A stretch of 64,000 nt of DNA from Rahnella variigena (GCF_003610915.1 NZ_NSDJ01000001.1:2232001-2296000); one strand, 5' to 3'. Positions 51,754-61,608 are shown, counted from the stretch's first letter. Numbers and translations: made by a program. Notes: generated by a model from the sequence alone, not told the origin.

Positions 51754-53520
51754 TCAGATGTACGGCCTGGACCACTCAAGAATCTGATCGTGCTTCAGCG
51801 GACGTGAGAAATAGAAACCCTGCACCGAATCGCACTGAAGCTCTTCCAGACACAACAGGGTATCGTTGTCTTCAACCCCTTCCGCCACCACCTGATAACT
51901 GAGCGCATGCGCCATTTCTATCATCGACTTCACAATGACTTTGCTTTTGTTGTCATTGCTGATGCCCTTAATCAGTGACTGGTCCAGTTTCAGCGTATCA
52001 GCCGGGATCTTTTGCAGGTAATTCAGATTACTGTAACCGGAGCCGAAATCGTCCAGCGCGATGCTGATCCCCATATTGCGTAGTGCATCCAGCGAGGCCA
52101 CGGCGTGCGGATTATTCGCCAGCGTCTGAGTTTCCAGACATTCGATTTCCAGCATCGAGGGCGATACCTGATGCAGAATCAGCGCGTTGTGAATGCGCTG
52201 CACCAGATCCTGTTCTACCAGATTATTGGCGGTCAGGTTAATCGATACCTGAATTTGTGCGCCGCGTTTTTGCCATTCGGCAATTTGCATCACGGCCTGG
52301 GTGATCACCCAGTTGGTCAGCGGAGTAATCAGCGGTGTTTTTTCAGCCAGAGGAATAAATTCGGACGGCGAAATCACGCCGAGAGTCGGATGCTGCCAGC
52401 GGATCAGCGCTTCAACGCCCTGGAATTTTTTATCGGCCAGGCGAATTTTCGGCTGATACAGCAGATGGAAATCTTTGCAGGAGGCAACGGTCGCCATCAG
52501 ATCATTCAGCAGGTTAAAGGCGCGCCGCTGGATAACATCCGATTCCTGATGATAGGGCATCACCAGCTGGTTTTTGCTGATGGCTTCATGCAATGAGGAC
52601 ATCCCCTGCCGCATGATGTTTTCAGCGCAGTCAGAGGTTGGCGAAAACACCGTATAACCGGCATGCAGGCGGACATTTATCGGAATGTCGCTGGTGATAC
52701 TTTTCTGAATTCTTGTCGCCGCATTTTCCAGCTGAGTGAAGATTTCTTCCTGCTCATCAATGCGCTTGATGAGTGCAAAGCGACCCAGCATCAGGCTGTA
52801 CACTTTGTCATTTTCGTTGAGTTCACTGCGCAGGAATGAGCCGATATCTTTGAGGATATTTTCGACTTTTGGGATACCAATGGCACGGCCAATGTCATAG
52901 GCGTAGAGCGTATCCAGCGTGTCGATCATTATCAGCAGATAAGCGGTATTGTCCGGCGCTTTGATCAGTTGCGCGATGTCTTCCATCAGACGCTGGCGGT
53001 TAGGCAATCGCGTAACGATATCAACAAAACTCATGCTGCTGCGGGATTCGATAATGTCGATGACAATCGCCGCCAGATCCGAGAGCATTTCTGTTTCCTG
53101 AACGGAAAAATCGCGGGGATTCTTATCTGCCAGGCATAAGCTGCCGACGGCAAAACCTTCACGGGTAATTAGCGGGGCACCTGCGTAAAAGCGCATCCCT
53201 TCTTCACCAGTGACCAGCGGGTTCTCGTTAAAACGGGGATCCAGAGTAGCGTCATTCACCACCATCACCGACGAAGAGCGAATAGTGTAATCGCAAAAGG
53301 CGATATCCCGTGCGGTATAACACAGCGCGGTATTGGTTTTAGATTTAAACCACTGACGATGCTGGTCAACCAGAGTAATGATGCAAATTGGAATATCAAA
53401 AATCTGCTGAGTGAGACGGGTAATCAGATCAAGGACTTCATCCGGGTTGCTGTCCGCAATCTTGAGTTTTTGCAGCGCCGCAAGCCGTTTATTTTCGTTT
53501 GGATTCAGAACCCTTTTCAT
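51754..53520 (-). CDS. GAF - degenerate GGDEF - EAL domain protein (c-di-GMP phosphodiesterase)
   Basis: The 588 residues contain an N-terminal GAF domain (about 25-160; QQIFDIPICIITLVDQHRQWFKS, FAVGSLCLADKNPRDFS). A GGDEF-like domain (about 165-310) follows in which the active motif is GRFAL, so no cyclase activity is expected. The C-terminal EAL domain (about 335-585) keeps VEALIRW, SINLTANN, LEIECLET, LDDFGSGYSN, KLDQSLI and AEGVED, so it is probably an active phosphodiesterase. There is no membrane segment, so the signal is cytoplasmic via GAF. Confidence 0.87.
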   Translation of the reverse strand: MKRVLNPNENKRLAALQKLKIADSNPDEVLDLITRLTQQIFDIPICIITLVDQHRQWFKSKTNTALCYTARDIAFCDYTIRSSSVMVVNDATLDPRFNENPLVTGEEGMRFYAGAPLITREGFAVGSLCLADKNPRDFSVQETEMLSDLAAIVIDIIESRSSMSFVDIVTRLPNRQRLMEDIAQLIKAPDNTAYLLIMIDTLDTLYAYDIGRAIGIPKVENILKDIGSFLRSELNENDKVYSLMLGRFALIKRIDEQEEIFTQLENAATRIQKSITSDIPINVRLHAGYTVFSPTSDCAENIMRQGMSSLHEAISKNQLVMPYHQESDVIQRRAFNLLNDLMATVASCKDFHLLYQPKIRLADKKFQGVEALIRWQHPTLGVISPSEFIPLAEKTPLITPLTNWVITQAVMQIAEWQKRGAQIQVSINLTANNLVEQDLVQRIHNALILHQVSPSMLEIECLETQTLANNPHAVASLDALRNMGISIALDDFGSGYSNLNYLQKIPADTLKLDQSLIKGISNDNKSKVIVKSMIEMAHALSYQVVAEGVEDNDTLLCLEELQCDSVQGFYFSRPLKHDQILEWSRPYI

Positions 53521-53712
53521 TCTGTACGACCTCTGATCGCCGAGCTGGACGCGTTTAGTTATGCACTATAGCGTGACTTTGATTCATTTATCATTTTCTT
53601 TTGTCCGTTTTGCGAGGGTGGCTGTCAGTTAGTCAGGCGCAGGAAGTTATCGTTTGCGTAGTATGAACCTACCGGCGCATCGCAGCTGCCTCTAAACCTC
53701 AAGGAGAATCGT

Positions 53713-55383
53713 ATGTTAAACGACCCGTCGCAGAAATATCGCCCCTTCCCGCAGGTCAATTTGCCTGACCGGCAGTGGCCGGGAAATGTGCTCAGTGCGG
53801 CACCACAATGGTGCTCAAGTGATTTGCGCGACGGTAATCAGGCGCTGGCGGAACCCATGGATAATGCGCGTAAACGTCAGTTTTTCGATTTGCTGATCAA
53901 GTGTGGTTTTAAGCAGATTGAAGTCGCATTCCCGTCGGCATCGCAAACCGATTTTGATTTTGTTCGCGGGCTGATTGAAGACAAGCTGATCCCTGATGAC
54001 GTGGTGATCCAGGTTCTGACGCCATCGCGTCCTGATCTGATTGCGCGCACCTTTGAAGCTCTGAAAGACGTGCCACGCGCTATCGTGCATTTATACAACG
54101 CCACCGCGCCGGTTTTCCGCGAAGTTGTTTTCAATCAGGACCAGGCTGCAACCCGCGAACTGGCCGTGCGCGGCGCGCAGCAGATCCGCCAGCTTTGCGA
54201 ACAATATTCGCAAACCGACTGGACGTTCGAATATTCACCGGAAACTTTCTGTTTTACAGAACTGGAGTTTGCGCTGGAAGTGTGTGAAGCCGTGGCGGAT
54301 GTCTGGGAGCCGGGCGCGCAAAGACCGATGATCATTAATTTACCGGCCACTGTGGAAGTCAGTACACCGAATATTTATGCCGATCAGATTGAATGGTTCT
54401 GCCGTCATTTCAGCCGCCGCCAGCAGGTCTCCATCAGCGTGCATCCGCACAATGACCGCGGGACCGGTGTGGCGTGCGCCGAACTGGCCATGCTGGCGGG
54501 TGCAGATCGCGTGGAAGGGTGTTTGTTCGGAAACGGTGAACGTACCGGTAACGTGGATCTCGTCACGCTGGCGCTGAATCTTTATACACAAGGTGTCGCG
54601 CCTGAACTGGATTTCAGTAATTTGCAGGCCATTGTGGAAGCGGTGGAAGAGTGCAATCAGTTGCCGGTGCATCCGCGCCATCCGTATGCGGGGGAACTGG
54701 TCTTTACAGCGTTTTCCGGTTCGCATCAGGACGCTATCAAGAAAGGTTTTGCGGCACAGAAATCCTCAGATAGCCCGTACTGGCGCGTGCCGTACCTGCC
54801 GCTGGATCCTGCCGATGTCGGTTGCAGCTACGAAGCGGTCATTCGCGTCAACAGTCAGTCAGGGAAAAGCGGGGCGGCGTGGCTGCTTGAGCAAAACCAC
54901 GGTCTGAAATTGCCACGTGGCTTGCAGATTGACTTCAGCAAAGCCGTGCAGCGCGAGACCGATACGCATGGCAAAGAAATGAGCACCAGTGATATCTGGC
55001 GTCTGTTCCGCCAGCGTTATGGTTTAACTGAACAACCGGCGATCAAACTGCTGGGTTATGACATCCGCAGTGATGAACAAAACGTCTGTCATTTCAGCGC
55101 GCGGATCCGTTATCGCAATGAAGAACAGCATATTACTGGCAGCGGCAATGGTCTGCTTTCCGGCGCAGCTGATGCATTGCGTCGCAGTTTCGACGTGCAA
55201 CTGGAGATCGGCGATTATCATGAGCATACGCTGGGGCATCAGAGTCACAGCCGTGCGGTGGCCTATCTGAGCTGTCAGGGGCGTCCGGGGGAAACCTGTT
55301 ACGGCGTGGGGATCGACAGCGATGTTTCCAGCGCGTCTTTGCAGGCGTTGTTTAATGCAGCCAGCGCGATTATGGCAGATTAA
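53713..55383 (+). CDS. leuA: 2-Isopropylmalate synthase, type 2
   Basis: The 556 residues match the longer LeuA form rather than the enterobacterial leuABCD enzyme (about 520). The catalytic HMGL-like barrel has CSSDLRDGNQALAEPM (metal-binding Asp and substrate Arg) and SVHPHNDRGTG (metal His-x-His); the C-terminal leucine-binding domain begins near residue 430. It condenses acetyl-CoA with 2-oxoisovalerate in the cytoplasm. AAGGAG is nine bases before ATG. It stands alone, facing an AraC-family gene, so it is likely a second, differently regulated isoenzyme. Confidence 0.88.
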   Translation: MLNDPSQKYRPFPQVNLPDRQWPGNVLSAAPQWCSSDLRDGNQALAEPMDNARKRQFFDLLIKCGFKQIEVAFPSASQTDFDFVRGLIEDKLIPDDVVIQVLTPSRPDLIARTFEALKDVPRAIVHLYNATAPVFREVVFNQDQAATRELAVRGAQQIRQLCEQYSQTDWTFEYSPETFCFTELEFALEVCEAVADVWEPGAQRPMIINLPATVEVSTPNIYADQIEWFCRHFSRRQQVSISVHPHNDRGTGVACAELAMLAGADRVEGCLFGNGERTGNVDLVTLALNLYTQGVAPELDFSNLQAIVEAVEECNQLPVHPRHPYAGELVFTAFSGSHQDAIKKGFAAQKSSDSPYWRVPYLPLDPADVGCSYEAVIRVNSQSGKSGAAWLLEQNHGLKLPRGLQIDFSKAVQRETDTHGKEMSTSDIWRLFRQRYGLTEQPAIKLLGYDIRSDEQNVCHFSARIRYRNEEQHITGSGNGLLSGAADALRRSFDVQLEIGDYHEHTLGHQSHSRAVAYLSCQGRPGETCYGVGIDSDVSSASLQALFNAASAIMAD

Positions 55384-55405
55384 TATGGCTTATTAACTTG
55401 TCTGA

Positions 55406-56167
55406 TTAGTTTGTTTGATTAAAGTATTCGCTGGGTGAAACGCCCAGTAAACGGCGGAACATCGCACTAAAGGCACTCGGGCTGTCATAGCCGAGTGCCA
55501 GCGCCACATCAATCACTGACACGCCAGCCGCCAGCTGATTCAGTGCTTCGAGTAATTTCGCCTGACGTACCCAGTCACTAAAACGTAATCCTGTTTCACG
55601 CTGAAAACGGCGCGAGAGGGTGCGGCTGCTGATCCCCAGACGTTGTGCGACGTCTTCCAGCTCCCAGGATGAACACAAGTCTGCCCGGATCTGCTGAGTC
55701 AGTATCAGAAGCTCCGGCTCTTTCGGTTCCGGAAGATGAAGCGGTAAGCTCGGCAACAGACGTAATTCGTCAAGCAAAAGCTCCATAATGCGTTCGTCGC
55801 GACCGCCGGGGAGGTAATCGACCGGCACGGTCAGCGAGGTGAGGATTAGTTCGCGCAGCAAGGGCGAGATTTGCACCACCTGACATTGTGCGGGCAAATC
55901 TGCACGGGCCAGAGGCTCAACAAACAGGGTGCGGGCTTTGACGCCACCGATAAAACGCAGGCTGTGCTCGACGTAAGCGGGCAACCAGACGCCGCGTCCG
56001 GGTGGCACTATCCAGGTTCCGAGCGTGGTATGCACTTCCACCACGCCGGATAAAGTATGAATCAGTTGTGAACAGCTGTGGCTGTGCGCGGGCTCACTGT
56101 CGCCATGCTGGTAATCGATAGCCAGGGGCGCTATCGACTGGTGAGGAGCAAGGAAATTGTGCTGCAT
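55406..56167 (-). CDS. AraC-family transcriptional regulator
   Basis: The 253 residues have an N-terminal cupin (SHSCSQLIHTLSGVVEVHTTLGTWIVPPGRGVWLPAYVEHSL). Two C-terminal AraC helix-turn-helix units follow (LEDVAQRLGISSRTLSRRFQRETGLRF; VIDVALALGYDSPSAFSAMFRRLLGVSP). It resembles NimR/YeaM-type regulators, which often control exporters. It faces leuA across 22 bases, so it does not share a promoter with it. Confidence 0.85.
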   Translation of the reverse strand: MQHNFLAPHQSIAPLAIDYQHGDSEPAHSHSCSQLIHTLSGVVEVHTTLGTWIVPPGRGVWLPAYVEHSLRFIGGVKARTLFVEPLARADLPAQCQVVQISPLLRELILTSLTVPVDYLPGGRDERIMELLLDELRLLPSLPLHLPEPKEPELLILTQQIRADLCSSWELEDVAQRLGISSRTLSRRFQRETGLRFSDWVRQAKLLEALNQLAAGVSVIDVALALGYDSPSAFSAMFRRLLGVSPSEYFNQTN

Positions 56168-56170
56168 GGA

Positions 56171-56344
56171 TCAATGATGTTTTTGGTTCTTGGCATCTGC
56201 AACGGCTTGTTTCGCTTCTTCTGCCGCTTTCTGAATTTCTTCTTCAGTCAGTTGTTCCGAAACTTCCAGCAGTTCTCCCAGGCCGTCACTGACATGGACA
56301 TCATCGGCTTTGCTTTTGTTTTCTTTGTTCTTTTCGTCGCTCAT
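56171..56344 (-). CDS. Small acidic, charged protein
   Basis: From ATG 56344 (MSDEKNKENKSKADD), with GAGGATC upstream, a 57-residue soluble protein is coded. It is rich in Glu, Asp and Lys, with a predicted helix EQLTEEEIQKAAEEAKQAV and a His-His end. The frame is open upstream but those residues look untranslated. No family is recognised. It lies between yecF and the AraC-family gene on the same strand. Confidence 0.6.
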   Translation of the reverse strand: MSDEKNKENKSKADDVHVSDGLGELLEVSEQLTEEEIQKAAEEAKQAVADAKNQKHH

Positions 56345-56444
56345 GCTGTGATCCTCGTTAAATGAATTCAGGGTCTGATTATAGCAGAAAGTTGCAGCAG
56401 AAAATGGGGGCAGAAAGTGAAGGGGATTACCGGGGGAAAGGCAG

Positions 56445-56466
56445 AGCCTGTCGGACGACAGACTCC
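56445..56466 (-). terminator. Possible terminator after yecF
   Basis: GAG-CTGTCG/CGACAG-CTC forms a stem of nine pairs with one mismatch and a short loop, 9 bases after the yecF stop. Only a short T stretch follows, so it is weak. Confidence 0.4.
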
Positions 56467-56474
56467 TGAATACA

Positions 56475-56699
56475 TTACTGGCGGTATGCGAACTTAATTT
56501 GTTGCAGGGAGTTTTTGAAGACTTCAGCCTGTTGCTCGTCTTCCATCTGCGCAACAAAACGCTCCATGTTCAGCATGACTTTACCCGCATCAGCCTGACC
56601 GATGGCTTTGAGGATCAGGGTCAGTGTGGCTTTCAGGCAGGCAACTTCGGTCGCCAGTGTTTCAACGTTCGCTTCAGTCGTAAAATCGCAATTACTCAT
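56475..56699 (-). CDS. yecF: DUF2594 family protein YecF
   Basis: The 74 residues match E. coli YecF in length and pattern: [29 protein letters not shown] and the end QQIKFAYRQ. In E. coli yecF lies next to uvrY, as here on the opposite strand. The function is unknown; it is a small helical cytoplasmic protein. Confidence 0.9.
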   Translation of the reverse strand: MSNCDFTTEANVETLATEVACLKATLTLILKAIGQADAGKVMLNMERFVAQMEDEQQAEVFKNSLQQIKFAYRQ

Positions 56700-57476
56700 T
56701 ATTTATATCTCCTCAGGCTGGCTGCCAGGCAGCACGCCGAATTCTAAAGGGCAGAAAAGTGGGGCTAAAAATGAACTCACCCGTTCGCGCCGGGTGGAAA
56801 GTGGCGGCATTTTAGCATAGTTGGCAGGTTTTAGTGCATCGCCGGTGTCGGCGCTGGCAATGCGTTAATTGGATATAAACATATAGCGCTTTTGTACACA
56901 GAGTAAAGAATACTAAACATTATTGCCGGTTGAGAACATTTCATCTCCACGTGCAGATTTATTCATATAATCCATCAGCAATTCGTGCGATCGCAAATAA
57001 TCATCGGCCATATCAGATATATATGAATGAGGTTTGCTGGCGGTTAAATAGCCAGCCTTGCTAACAATGGATTTTAAGCCCCAGAAGACAGCTGGCATTA
57101 TTTTTTTGCTGAAAAAAAGACAGGAGAAAGTCTGCCAGTTGAGCCTTGATTAAAAAGACTTTTTTATAAATTATTAATACAGGTGATGGCATTTCTCATT
57201 TACATTCAGCAAAGTAGTTTTTTGCAGACACTCCTTGGTCAGGAAGGCATGTTAGAGTAAAATACGCGGGCTATAATAAATAACTGTGTCTTCCTGATTT
57301 AAAAACACTGCCTTGACATGCAGTGGGACGAGTTAGTTGATGCTGGCCTCTAATTGCCACCTTCTCTTCATTTATACGCTGTCTGAGAACAATATTAATG
57401 TTCGCCGCGTTGGAATACGTAAGACTGGCCTGAAGACCCTGACGGTGTGTTGCCCTTATTTTTTGGAGAATTCTCT
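56700..57476. promoter_or_regulatory. 777-bp gap before uvrY
   Basis: No firm gene is seen. One minus-strand frame, 56913-57098 (61 residues, MPAVFWGLKSIVSKAG), has no ribosome site and is doubtful. Candidate uvrY promoters are TATAAT at 57272-57277 and TTGACA at 57313-57318 followed 17 bases later by GTTGAT. The length leaves room for a small RNA or a lost gene; in E. coli sdiA lies near this place. Confidence 0.4.
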
Positions 57477-58133
57477 TTGATTAGCGTTCTTCTTGTTGAT
57501 GACCACGAACTGGTGCGCGCAGGGATCCGACGCATTCTTGAAGATATCAAAGGCATCAAAGTTGTTGGTGAGGCGCAATGCGGTGAAGATGCCGTCAAAT
57601 GGTGTCGTACCAATGATGTTGATATTGTCCTGATGGATATGAACATGCCAGGTATTGGTGGGCTGGAAGCGACGAAAAAAATCGTCCGTTTCTCCCCGGA
57701 TATCAAGATCATCATGTTAACGATTTATACTGAAAACCCGTTGCCGGCCAAAGTGATGCAGGCGGGGGCGTCAGGTTATCTGAGCAAAGGTGCTGCACCA
57801 CAGGAAGTGGTCAATGCGATTCGTCTGGTCGATTCTGGTCAGCGTTATATTGCGTCTGATATTGCACAGCAAATGGCACTGAGCCAGATAGAACCGCAGT
57901 CTGAAACACCGTTTGATTCCTTATCTGAGCGTGAATTACAAATCATGCTGATGATTACCAAGGGACAAAAAGTGAATGAAATTTCAGAACAACTGAACTT
58001 GAGTCCGAAGACCGTTAACAGTTATCGTTATAGGATGTTTAGTAAATTAAATATCAGCGGCGATGTTGAGTTAACCCATTTGGCTATTCGACACGGTTTG
58101 TTCAACACGGAGACTTTATCAGGCAGTGAGTGA
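57477..58133 (+). CDS. uvrY: Response regulator UvrY
   Basis: The 218 residues are nearly collinear with E. coli UvrY. The receiver domain (1-120) has phospho-accepting Asp54 in [12 protein letters not shown], and the LuxR-type helix-turn-helix (about 145-205) includes [35 protein letters not shown]. The start is TTG 57477, with GGAG about nine bases upstream, which reproduces the family length ([11 protein letters not shown]). UvrY, phosphorylated by BarA, activates csrB/csrC small RNAs. The stop overlaps uvrC by eight bases. Confidence 0.95.
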   Translation: MISVLLVDDHELVRAGIRRILEDIKGIKVVGEAQCGEDAVKWCRTNDVDIVLMDMNMPGIGGLEATKKIVRFSPDIKIIMLTIYTENPLPAKVMQAGASGYLSKGAAPQEVVNAIRLVDSGQRYIASDIAQQMALSQIEPQSETPFDSLSERELQIMLMITKGQKVNEISEQLNLSPKTVNSYRYRMFSKLNISGDVELTHLAIRHGLFNTETLSGSE

Positions 58134-59961
58134 TGAGCGTTTCGACCCCAAGGCCTTTCTGAAAACGGTCACCAGCCAGCCCGGCGTCTACAGGATGTAT
58201 GACGCCAGCGGCACCGTAATCTACGTAGGTAAAGCCAAAGACCTTAAAAAACGTCTTTCGAGCTATTTCCGTGTCCAGGTTTCCAGCCGCAAGACAGAAA
58301 CTCTGGTCAAAAATATTGCGCAAATCGATGTCACCGTTACGCATACGGAAACGGAAGCGCTGCTCCTCGAGCATAACTACATCAAGCTGTATCAGCCACG
58401 TTACAACGTCTTGTTACGTGATGATAAGTCTTACCCGCTGATTTTCCTCAGCGCGGATAATCATCCAAGAATTACGGTCCACCGCGGTGCAAAACACGCC
58501 AAAGGCGAGTATTTCGGGCCTTTCCCGAACTCTTATGCCGTGCGTGAAACCCTGGCGTTGCTGCAAAAACTTTTCCCGATCCGCCAGTGCGAAAACAGTG
58601 TTTACAGCAACCGCTCGCGTCCTTGTCTGCAATATCAGATTGGTCGTTGCCTGGGGCCGTGCGTCAAAGGACTGGTGAGTGAAGAAGATTATAAAGACCA
58701 GGTGGACTATGTTCGCCTGTTCTTGTCCGGTAAAGATCAGCAGGTGGTCACCCAGCTTGTTAACCGCATGGAAGAAGCCAGCAAATCGCTTCGATTCGAA
58801 GATGCCGGTCGGATAAGAGATCAGATCCAGGCCGTGCGCCGCGTAACCGAACGTCAGTTCGTGTCCGGTAACAGTGAAGATCTGGATGTCATCGGCGTGG
58901 CCTTCGAATCCGGTATGGCCTGTCTGCACGTATTGTTTATACGGCAGGGCAAAGTGCTGGGCAGCCGCAGCTATTATCCGAAAGTGCCGGGCGGTACTGA
59001 TCTTGGTGAAGTGGTACAAACGTTTGTCGGGCAATTTTATCTGCAGGGCAGCCAGCAGCGGACACTTCCCGGTGAAATCTTGCTGGACTTCAGTCTGGCG
59101 GAAAAAGATCTGCTGGCCGAATCGCTTAGCGAGCTGGCTGGGCGCAAAGTGCAAATACAGAGTAAACCGCGCGGCGATCGAGCACGTTATCTGAAACTGG
59201 CGCGCACCAATGCTTCAACAGCCCTGACGACCAAGCTGGCGCAGCAGTCGACAATCCATCAGCGGCTGGCGGAGCTGGCAAAAACCCTGCACCTTGCTGA
59301 AATTAACCGCATGGAATGCTTCGACATCAGCCATACTATGGGCGAGCAGACGGTCGCATCTTGTGTGGTTTTCGATGGCAATGGTCCGGTGCGTTCTGAA
59401 TACCGGCGCTATAACATCACCGGTATTACGCCCGGCGATGACTACGCTGCGATGGCACAGGTGTTGCAGCGCCGCTATGGTAAAGCGCTGGATGATAATA
59501 AAATCCCGGATGTCATCTTTATCGATGGCGGTAAAGGGCAGCTTGGCATGGCGCTGGATGTGTTCAATTCACTGAATGTGGAGTGGGATAAATCCAAACC
59601 GTTGCTGATTGGTATCGCCAAGGGTGCGGATCGCAAAGCCGGACTGGAAACGCTGTTCTTTGTGCCAGAAGGCGAGGGGATTGCGTTACCGGCAGATTCT
59701 CCGGCTCTGCATGTTATTCAGCATATTCGCGATGATTCACATAATCACGCCATTACAGGTCACCGGCAGAGACGCGCTAAAGTCCGCACCACCAGCGCAC
59801 TGGAAGAAATCGAAGGCGTCGGGCCGAAACGGCGTCAGGTTTTACTGAAATACATGGGAGGCATTCAGCCATTACTGAATGCCAGCGTAGAGGAAATTGC
59901 ACAGGTACCGGGTATTTCTATCGCATTGGCAGAAAAGATTCATAATGCGTTGAAACACTAA
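58126..59961 (+). CDS. uvrC: Excinuclease ABC subunit C
   Basis: The 611 residues are as in E. coli UvrC. The N-terminal GIY-YIG nuclease contains [27 protein letters not shown], a UvrBC domain is near residue 205 ([29 protein letters not shown]), the RNase H-like nuclease has [15 protein letters not shown], and a helix-hairpin-helix pair is at the end ([18 protein letters not shown]). It makes both cuts around DNA lesions with UvrB. GTG start inside the uvrY end. Confidence 0.97.
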   Translation: MSDERFDPKAFLKTVTSQPGVYRMYDASGTVIYVGKAKDLKKRLSSYFRVQVSSRKTETLVKNIAQIDVTVTHTETEALLLEHNYIKLYQPRYNVLLRDDKSYPLIFLSADNHPRITVHRGAKHAKGEYFGPFPNSYAVRETLALLQKLFPIRQCENSVYSNRSRPCLQYQIGRCLGPCVKGLVSEEDYKDQVDYVRLFLSGKDQQVVTQLVNRMEEASKSLRFEDAGRIRDQIQAVRRVTERQFVSGNSEDLDVIGVAFESGMACLHVLFIRQGKVLGSRSYYPKVPGGTDLGEVVQTFVGQFYLQGSQQRTLPGEILLDFSLAEKDLLAESLSELAGRKVQIQSKPRGDRARYLKLARTNASTALTTKLAQQSTIHQRLAELAKTLHLAEINRMECFDISHTMGEQTVASCVVFDGNGPVRSEYRRYNITGITPGDDYAAMAQVLQRRYGKALDDNKIPDVIFIDGGKGQLGMALDVFNSLNVEWDKSKPLLIGIAKGADRKAGLETLFFVPEGEGIALPADSPALHVIQHIRDDSHNHAITGHRQRRAKVRTTSALEEIEGVGPKRRQVLLKYMGGIQPLLNASVEEIAQVPGISIALAEKIHNALKH

Positions 59962-60017
59962 GGGCGTTGTAGCAACATACTCATAATATCCACACCGGAC
60001 AAACAGTTACCTTCGCT

Positions 60018-60566
60018 ATGCAATTTAATATACCTACGTGCCTTACCCTGTTTCGCGTTGTACTGATACCGTTCTTCGTGCTGGCCTTTTACCTGCCTTA
60101 TCCATGGGCACCGCTGGCTTGTGCGTTGATCTTCGTTTTTGCCGCCGCGACTGACTGGTTTGATGGTTATCTGGCACGTCGTCTGAAGCAGACGACCCGC
60201 TTCGGTGCGTTTCTTGATCCCGTCGCCGACAAAGTGATGGTGGCGATTGCGCTGGTGCTGGTGGCGGAGTATTTCCACTCCTGGTGGATTACGTTACCTG
60301 CTGCGACCATGATTGCCCGTGAAATTATCATTTCAGCATTGCGTGAATGGATGGCTGAAATTGGTAAACGCAGCAGTGTGGCGGTATCGTGGATTGGTAA
60401 AGTGAAAACCACAGCGCAAATGCTGTCGCTGGTCGCGTTATTATGGCGTCCGGATGCGATTGTTGTGGGCGTGGGTGTCGTGGCGTTGTACATTGCTGCG
60501 GTGCTGACTTTCTGGTCAATGTTCCAATATCTCAACGCTGCGCGCCACGATTTGCTGGAACCCTGA
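60018..60566 (+). CDS. pgsA: CDP-diacylglycerol-glycerol-3-phosphate 3-phosphatidyltransferase
   Basis: The 182-residue inner-membrane enzyme has the CDP-alcohol phosphotransferase motif [27 protein letters not shown]. It makes phosphatidylglycerol phosphate, committing lipid to phosphatidylglycerol and cardiolipin. It follows uvrC by 56 bases as in E. coli. Confidence 0.96.
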   Translation: MQFNIPTCLTLFRVVLIPFFVLAFYLPYPWAPLACALIFVFAAATDWFDGYLARRLKQTTRFGAFLDPVADKVMVAIALVLVAEYFHSWWITLPAATMIAREIIISALREWMAEIGKRSSVAVSWIGKVKTTAQMLSLVALLWRPDAIVVGVGVVALYIAAVLTFWSMFQYLNAARHDLLEP

Positions 60567-60593
60567 TCAAACTGACGTAAAAAACGTCAAACG

Positions 60594-60615
60594 ATCGCCA
60601 GAAGCGATAATTTTA
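60594..60615 (+). terminator. Terminator after pgsA
   Basis: ATCGC/GCGAT stem with a five-base loop, then AATTTTATT. The stem is short, so efficiency is uncertain. Confidence 0.55.
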
Positions 60616-60643
60616 TTGACTCAATCCGTCAGGTCAGTAGAAT
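60616..60643 (+). promoter_or_regulatory. Promoter of the tRNA-Gly/Cys/Leu operon
   Basis: TTGACT (60616-60621), 16 bases, then TAGAAT (60638-60643), and a GC-rich start region, as in stringently controlled stable RNA promoters. Confidence 0.7.
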
Positions 60644-60713
60644 GCAACGCATCGGAAGGCAGCCGGTCTTATGCCAGAAGATTAGTTAAAAAAATCAGTA
60701 CGTTCTGATTAAA

Positions 60714-60789
<76 letters not shown>

Positions 60790-60847
60790 AATTTTATTAA
60801 ACTGGTTCGTGAATTGGTTTAAGTGCAAGACAAGTAATAAGATTTAA

Positions 60848-60921
60848 GGCGCGTTAACAAAGCGGTTATGTAGCGGATTGCAAATCCGCCTAGTCCGGTT
60901 CGACTCCGGAACGCGCCTCCA
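60848..60921 (+). tRNA. cysT: tRNA-Cys (anticodon GCA)
   Basis: 74 bases with acceptor GGCGCGT/ACGCGCC, anticodon loop TTGCAAA and encoded CCA. Second tRNA of the operon. Confidence 0.95.
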
Positions 60922-60932
60922 ATTTTCCCGGA

Positions 60933-61018
60933 GCCCGGGTGGTGGAATCGGTAGACACAAGGGATTTAAAATCCCTCGGCCTTAGGCTGTACGAGTTCAA
61001 GTCTCGTCCCGGGTACCA
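60933..61018 (+). tRNA. leuZ: tRNA-Leu (anticodon TAA)
   Basis: 86 bases with acceptor GCCCGGG/CCCGGGT, anticodon stem AGGGA/TCCCT with loop TTTAAAA, a long variable arm and encoded CCA. Last tRNA of the operon. Confidence 0.95.
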
Positions 61019-61341
61019 TGGGAAAATGCAAAGAATAATCAAAAGCAATATAGTAGTAATGTCGTTATAGCCACCTTCGGGTGGTTTTTTTATGTCTGCA
61101 ATTCAGGCACTTCCCGCTGCATCCCTCTGATACAACACATTCTGTTGCCACAAATCTGTTGCCACAAAATCGGCGCAATAAAAAAGGCCACCTGCAACAG
61201 GGGGCCTTAAGTGTTTCTTCAATAACATCCTTCGCGCAAAGAGCCGCAGTCAGAGTTTTATTTCTGAACAGAATGTTGGTTATGGGTAAAAAGAATGAAG
61301 AAAATCAGATAGTAAAACAGCCCCGAGGGGCGTTTTTAGGG
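61019..61341. terminator. Terminator cluster after the tRNA operon
   Basis: Three hairpins are seen and no firm gene. At 61068-61091, CCACC-TTCG-GGTGG with seven T ends the tRNA operon (plus strand). At 61177-61208, AAGGCC/GGCCTT with an inner CCTG/CAGG stem reads into TTTTTT on the minus strand. At 61320-61337, GCCCC-GAG-GGGC then GTTTTT works on the plus strand and possibly both. A perfect tandem repeat of TCTGTTGCCACAAA lies at 61141-61168. The frame 61081-61359 runs through these hairpins and is not credible. Confidence 0.7.
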
Positions 61342-61608
61342 TCAGAATTCACCCGGTGATTCAGTATTGCTCAGTGCCCTGATAGATAAAGGCAGGTGGT
61401 AGTTAGGCTGGCTGGTGAAAAACGCCTGCAGGGCAACGCGTTTCTTACGGTCAATTGAGATCTCTTCCATGGTTTTACGGAAGATACTGTACCGGCCACA
61501 AGATGTGCAGGTCACAGTAACAATTTTTGCGGACATATTGACCGACGTCTTATTAGTGCTTTGGCACAACGGACACTCGTCTTGAGCGCTTACAACTGTG
61601 GAACTCAT
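61342..61608 (-). CDS. Small zinc-ribbon protein of unknown function
   Basis: The 88 residues start MSSTVVSAQDECPLCQSTNKTSVNM. Two cysteine pairs, CPLC near residue 12 and CTSC near residue 34, form a zinc ribbon. The rest is a helix-rich basic part (TMEEISIDRKKRVALQAFFTSQ). GAGG-type sequence precedes the ATG. Upstream, at 61672-61686, is a palindrome GATAATT-T-AATTATC that may be an operator. Family not recognised. Confidence 0.7.
   Translation of the reverse strand: MSSTVVSAQDECPLCQSTNKTSVNMSAKIVTVTCTSCGRYSIFRKTMEEISIDRKKRVALQAFFTSQPNYHLPLSIRALSNTESPGEF

Noticed and set aside
53663..53695. Ten-codon frame before leuA as a possible leucine leader peptide
   Set aside because: It has only two leucine codons, no ribosome site and no attenuator hairpin.
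56913..57098. 61-codon minus-strand frame before uvrY
   Set aside because: No ribosome site and no recognisable family; kept only as a note in the gap description.
61081..61359. 92-codon frame after tRNA-Leu
   Set aside because: It starts inside a terminator and runs through two more hairpins and a tandem repeat; composition is not protein-like.
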